From the NCBI RefSeq assembly GCF_002008365.1, contig NZ_MRDL01000025.1, forward strand, positions 248,381 through 312,380: a stretch of 64,000 nt of DNA, in the 5' to 3' direction. The notes beneath the pieces are model-generated. The model did no database searches, had not been told where the DNA came from, and saw only the letters and a list, made by a program, of their open reading frames with translations. Made by a program: the position numbers and the translations under genes. Positions 61,763 through 64,000 of the stretch are shown here, piece by piece; the first letter of the stretch is position 1; the number at the start of each line of letters is the position of its first letter. This DNA comes from Rhizobium leguminosarum bv. viciae USDA 2370. Lineage in GTDB: Bacteria; Pseudomonadota; Alphaproteobacteria; Rhizobiales; Rhizobiaceae.

Positions 61763-64000
61763 ATGGCTCAGAGATTTCAGTCCCTGTCCTTCAAGGTCAT
61801 CGTCACGTTCATTCTGATGACCGTGCTGTCCATCGCGGTCATCGATGTGCTTGCCTATTTCGCCAGCAGCCGCATTTCCGACGAGCAGGCGCTGAAGGCC
61901 AAGGAAAGTGTGCTGATTTTTCGCGGCGACATGCTGCAGGACCAGCTGACGCAGCTTGAAAACCAAGCAAATTCCATCGCGCGCATCGAGGCGCTGCAGA
62001 TGTCGATCACCAATCTGAAGAGCGGCTGGAAGACCATCGAGAAGACCGCGGGCGATGCCCGCGCCGAACTGAAGAAGGTTTTCATAGCAGGCAACCCCAA
62101 CCCCGCCGACCAGCGCGAGAAGCTCATCAAGCCGGAAGGGCCGAGCGGCTTTTATTATTCGAGCCACGAGAAGACGCAGGGCGAAGTCGCCCGCGACCTC
62201 GAGGATACCGCCTTCAGCGATCTGCTGATTGTCGATCTCGAGGGCACCGTTCTCTATTCCTATAAGAAGGAAGACGACTTCGCCGAGAACCTGAAGTCGG
62301 ATGCCTGGAAGGGGACGGGCGCCGGCATCGCATTCGCCAAGGCGATCGAGAATACCGCCAAGGCGACCGATGATGCAGCGCCGACAGGCTTTTCCGGCCT
62401 TCGTGTCGATGCCGGCAGCGGCAAGTCGGCGATCTTTTATGCCGTGCCGATCGTCAAGCTTGGAGCGGCCAAGGGCGTCATTCTCTTCAAGGTGCGCGAC
62501 GAGATCGTCACCGGCATCCTCGCCAAGGGCATCGTCCAGGGCAGCACGGCGCGGGCGGCGATCGTCTCCGGCGATGGCTCCGCCGTCGGCCTCGACGGAA
62601 GCGGCAAGCTTGCGACGCTCGATACGACGCCCTTCACCTTCATCAAGAGCGCGCTTGCCAGTTCGGCGATGACGGTTGCCGATTTCAGCCGGGCGGACGG
62701 CGCGGCCCGCGCCTATGTCCGCGGTATCGACTATCGCGGCGACCGTTTCCTCGTGGCCGAGAGCGTGCTTCTGAGCGAGCTCAATGCCGGCTCGATCGAG
62801 ATCGCCACCCTGCTGACGATGATTGGCGTCGGCGTGCTCGTCGTCATGGCGATCGCGACCGGGCTCGTCACCAATTTCCTGTTTTCGCCGCTTGCGCGGC
62901 TTGCCGGCGTCACCCGCGATGTCGCCGACGGCAAGCTCGACAGCGAGATCGGCAGCCTGAACCGCAAGGACGAGATCGGCACGATGGCCAACGCGCTCGA
63001 CCGCTTCCGCCACTCGCTGATCGAAAGCCGCGAGCTCGAAGCTGCCAGCGAAGAGACCCGCCTGCAGGCCGAGCACGACCGCCAGCAGAATCTGGCCGAG
63101 CGTGAGGCCGAGGCCAAGACGCTGCAGCAGGTGGTCGAGGCGATTGACGAGGGCCTGCATCATCTGGCGAACGGCGATCTCGCCTACCAGATCGATACGC
63201 GCTTCCCGAACGAGCTCGAAAGCCTGCGGGTCAATTTCAACGAGGCGCTGGCGACGCTCAGCGAAACCATGACGGCAATCGGCGGCAACTCCATGGCGGT
63301 GCGCGCCGGCTCCGAGGAGATGCGCACCGGCGCCGACGAGCTTGCCGGGCGCACCGAGCGCCAGGCCGGCTCGATCACCGAGACGGCAAATGCGATCAGC
63401 GCCATCACCCAGTCGGTCCGCCGGCAGATCGAGCGAGCCGAACAGGCCGAGCGCATCGCCCGCGACGCCAAGAAGGAGACGACGGGTTCCGGCCAGATCA
63501 TGCGCGAGACGATCGCGGCGATGGAGGCAATCCAGGCCTCCTCGCGCCAGATCAACACGATCATCTCAGTCATTGACGACATCGCCTTCCAGACCAACCT
63601 CCTGGCCCTCAATGCCGGTGTTGAGGCAGCGCGCGCCGGTGAATCCGGCAAGGGTTTCGCCGTCGTCGCCATGGAAGTGCGCGAGCTGGCCCAGCGCTCA
63701 TCGAGTGCGGCCAAGGAGATCTCCAGCCTGCTGCAGAAATCGACGCATGAGGTCGAAAGCGGCGTTACGCTTGTGGAAAAAGCGGGCGTTGCGCTGACGG
63801 GCATCGGCGCCCATGTCGAGGCGATCAATGGGCAGATCAACGAGATCATGGGTGCGACCCGCGAGGAGGCCAATACGCTGCGTGAGATCAATAGCGCCGT
63901 CGCAGAACTCGACACGATGACGCAACAGAACGCCTCGATGGTCGAGGAGACGACGGCGGCGATCCACCGGCTGGCGACGGAAGCCCTGGAAATGGACCGC
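61763..64000 (+). CDS. Methyl-accepting chemotaxis protein 4 (C-terminus cut by window edge)
   Basis: 746 codons are visible and no stop is reached. TM1 is at about 11-33. A large periplasmic sensor of some 310 residues (Cache-like, with FYYSSHEKTQGEVARDLEDTAF and IFYAVPIVKLGAAKGVILFKV) precedes TM2 at about 345-372. A HAMP domain, a second HAMP-like region (EAIDEGLHHLANGDLAYQI) and the signalling bundle with tip [26 protein letters not shown] follow. The tip differs from receptors 1-3 of the che cluster ([24 protein letters not shown]), so it may feed another CheA array. AAGGGG precedes the ATG. Confidence 0.95.
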   Translation, partial: MAQRFQSLSFKVIVTFILMTVLSIAVIDVLAYFASSRISDEQALKAKESVLIFRGDMLQDQLTQLENQANSIARIEALQMSITNLKSGWKTIEKTAGDARAELKKVFIAGNPNPADQREKLIKPEGPSGFYYSSHEKTQGEVARDLEDTAFSDLLIVDLEGTVLYSYKKEDDFAENLKSDAWKGTGAGIAFAKAIENTAKATDDAAPTGFSGLRVDAGSGKSAIFYAVPIVKLGAAKGVILFKVRDEIVTGILAKGIVQGSTARAAIVSGDGSAVGLDGSGKLATLDTTPFTFIKSALASSAMTVADFSRADGAARAYVRGIDYRGDRFLVAESVLLSELNAGSIEIATLLTMIGVGVLVVMAIATGLVTNFLFSPLARLAGVTRDVADGKLDSEIGSLNRKDEIGTMANALDRFRHSLIESRELEAASEETRLQAEHDRQQNLAEREAEAKTLQQVVEAIDEGLHHLANGDLAYQIDTRFPNELESLRVNFNEALATLSETMTAIGGNSMAVRAGSEEMRTGADELAGRTERQAGSITETANAISAITQSVRRQIERAEQAERIARDAKKETTGSGQIMRETIAAMEAIQASSRQINTIISVIDDIAFQTNLLALNAGVEAARAGESGKGFAVVAMEVRELAQRSSSAAKEISSLLQKSTHEVESGVTLVEKAGVALTGIGAHVEAINGQINEIMGATREEANTLREINSAVAELDTMTQQNASMVEETTAAIHRLATEALEMDR

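Overview
This window looks like chromosome of a fast-growing rhizobium of the Rhizobium etli / R. leguminosarum type. The signs are high GC with strongly GC-biased third codon positions, the lpiA-acvB pair, an RcdA-like (DUF1465) protein, gap and pgk next to transketolase and zapA, and two families of short palindromic intergenic repeats of the kind scattered through Rhizobiaceae genomes. The species call is inference from gene content; no 16S or tRNA gene is present.

Layout. 1-3.5 kb: end of a purine operon (DUF465 protein, purE, purK cut by the window edge), a second tiny DUF465 protein, an ArsR regulator and a TauE-type exporter. 3.5-5.3 kb: ThiE-like protein and a secreted Sel1-repeat protein. 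5.3-19 kb: a complete accessory chemotaxis locus. A divergent, degenerate soluble receptor-like protein faces an operon of STAS protein, cheY, cheA, cheW, three paralogous transmembrane receptors, a second cheW, cheR and cheB. Many of its genes overlap by ATGA. No flagellar genes accompany it. 19-30 kb: SDR/TetR pair with matching operator candidates, inositol monophosphatase, a MotA/MotB-like stator pair, an ECF42-type sigma factor with its DGPF partner, a YegP-like protein, an orphan TctC-type binding protein, an ABC exporter and rpmE. 30-43 kb: RcdA-like protein, MFS and PhzF proteins, and central carbon genes on the minus strand (fba class I, pgk, gap, tkt) with a K+/H+ antiporter. 43-52 kb: DUF4164, zapA and a structured RNA that fits 6S RNA, then a phytase-esterase-like protein, an XRE/epimerase pair, an ArsR/SRPBCC divergent pair, a short 6-phosphogluconate dehydrogenase, an MscS channel and DoxX. 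52-64 kb: lpiA-acvB, DinB, NUDIX, a Tat-dependent phosphoesterase, and the ruvC-ruvA-ruvB operon with an AbrB/VapC toxin-antitoxin module sitting between ruvA and ruvB. The window ends inside a fourth, unrelated receptor gene.

The most unusual points are these. (1) The toxin-antitoxin module is translationally fused by ATGA overlaps to ruvB, with a sequence able to mask the antitoxin ribosome-binding site. (2) The tandem receptor family has members with one, three and two HAMP-like units and a shared C-terminal tail. (3) A 27-bp perfect palindrome lies upstream of the aldolase gene. (4) Two matching operator candidates lie in front of the TetR and SDR genes. (5) Palindromic repeats repeatedly sit exactly at gene 3' ends, and one supplies the last codons of a sigma factor. 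(6) Two membrane microproteins have good ribosome-binding sites or a clear helix and fall below usual annotation limits.

All names rest on reading motifs by eye; no database search was run.
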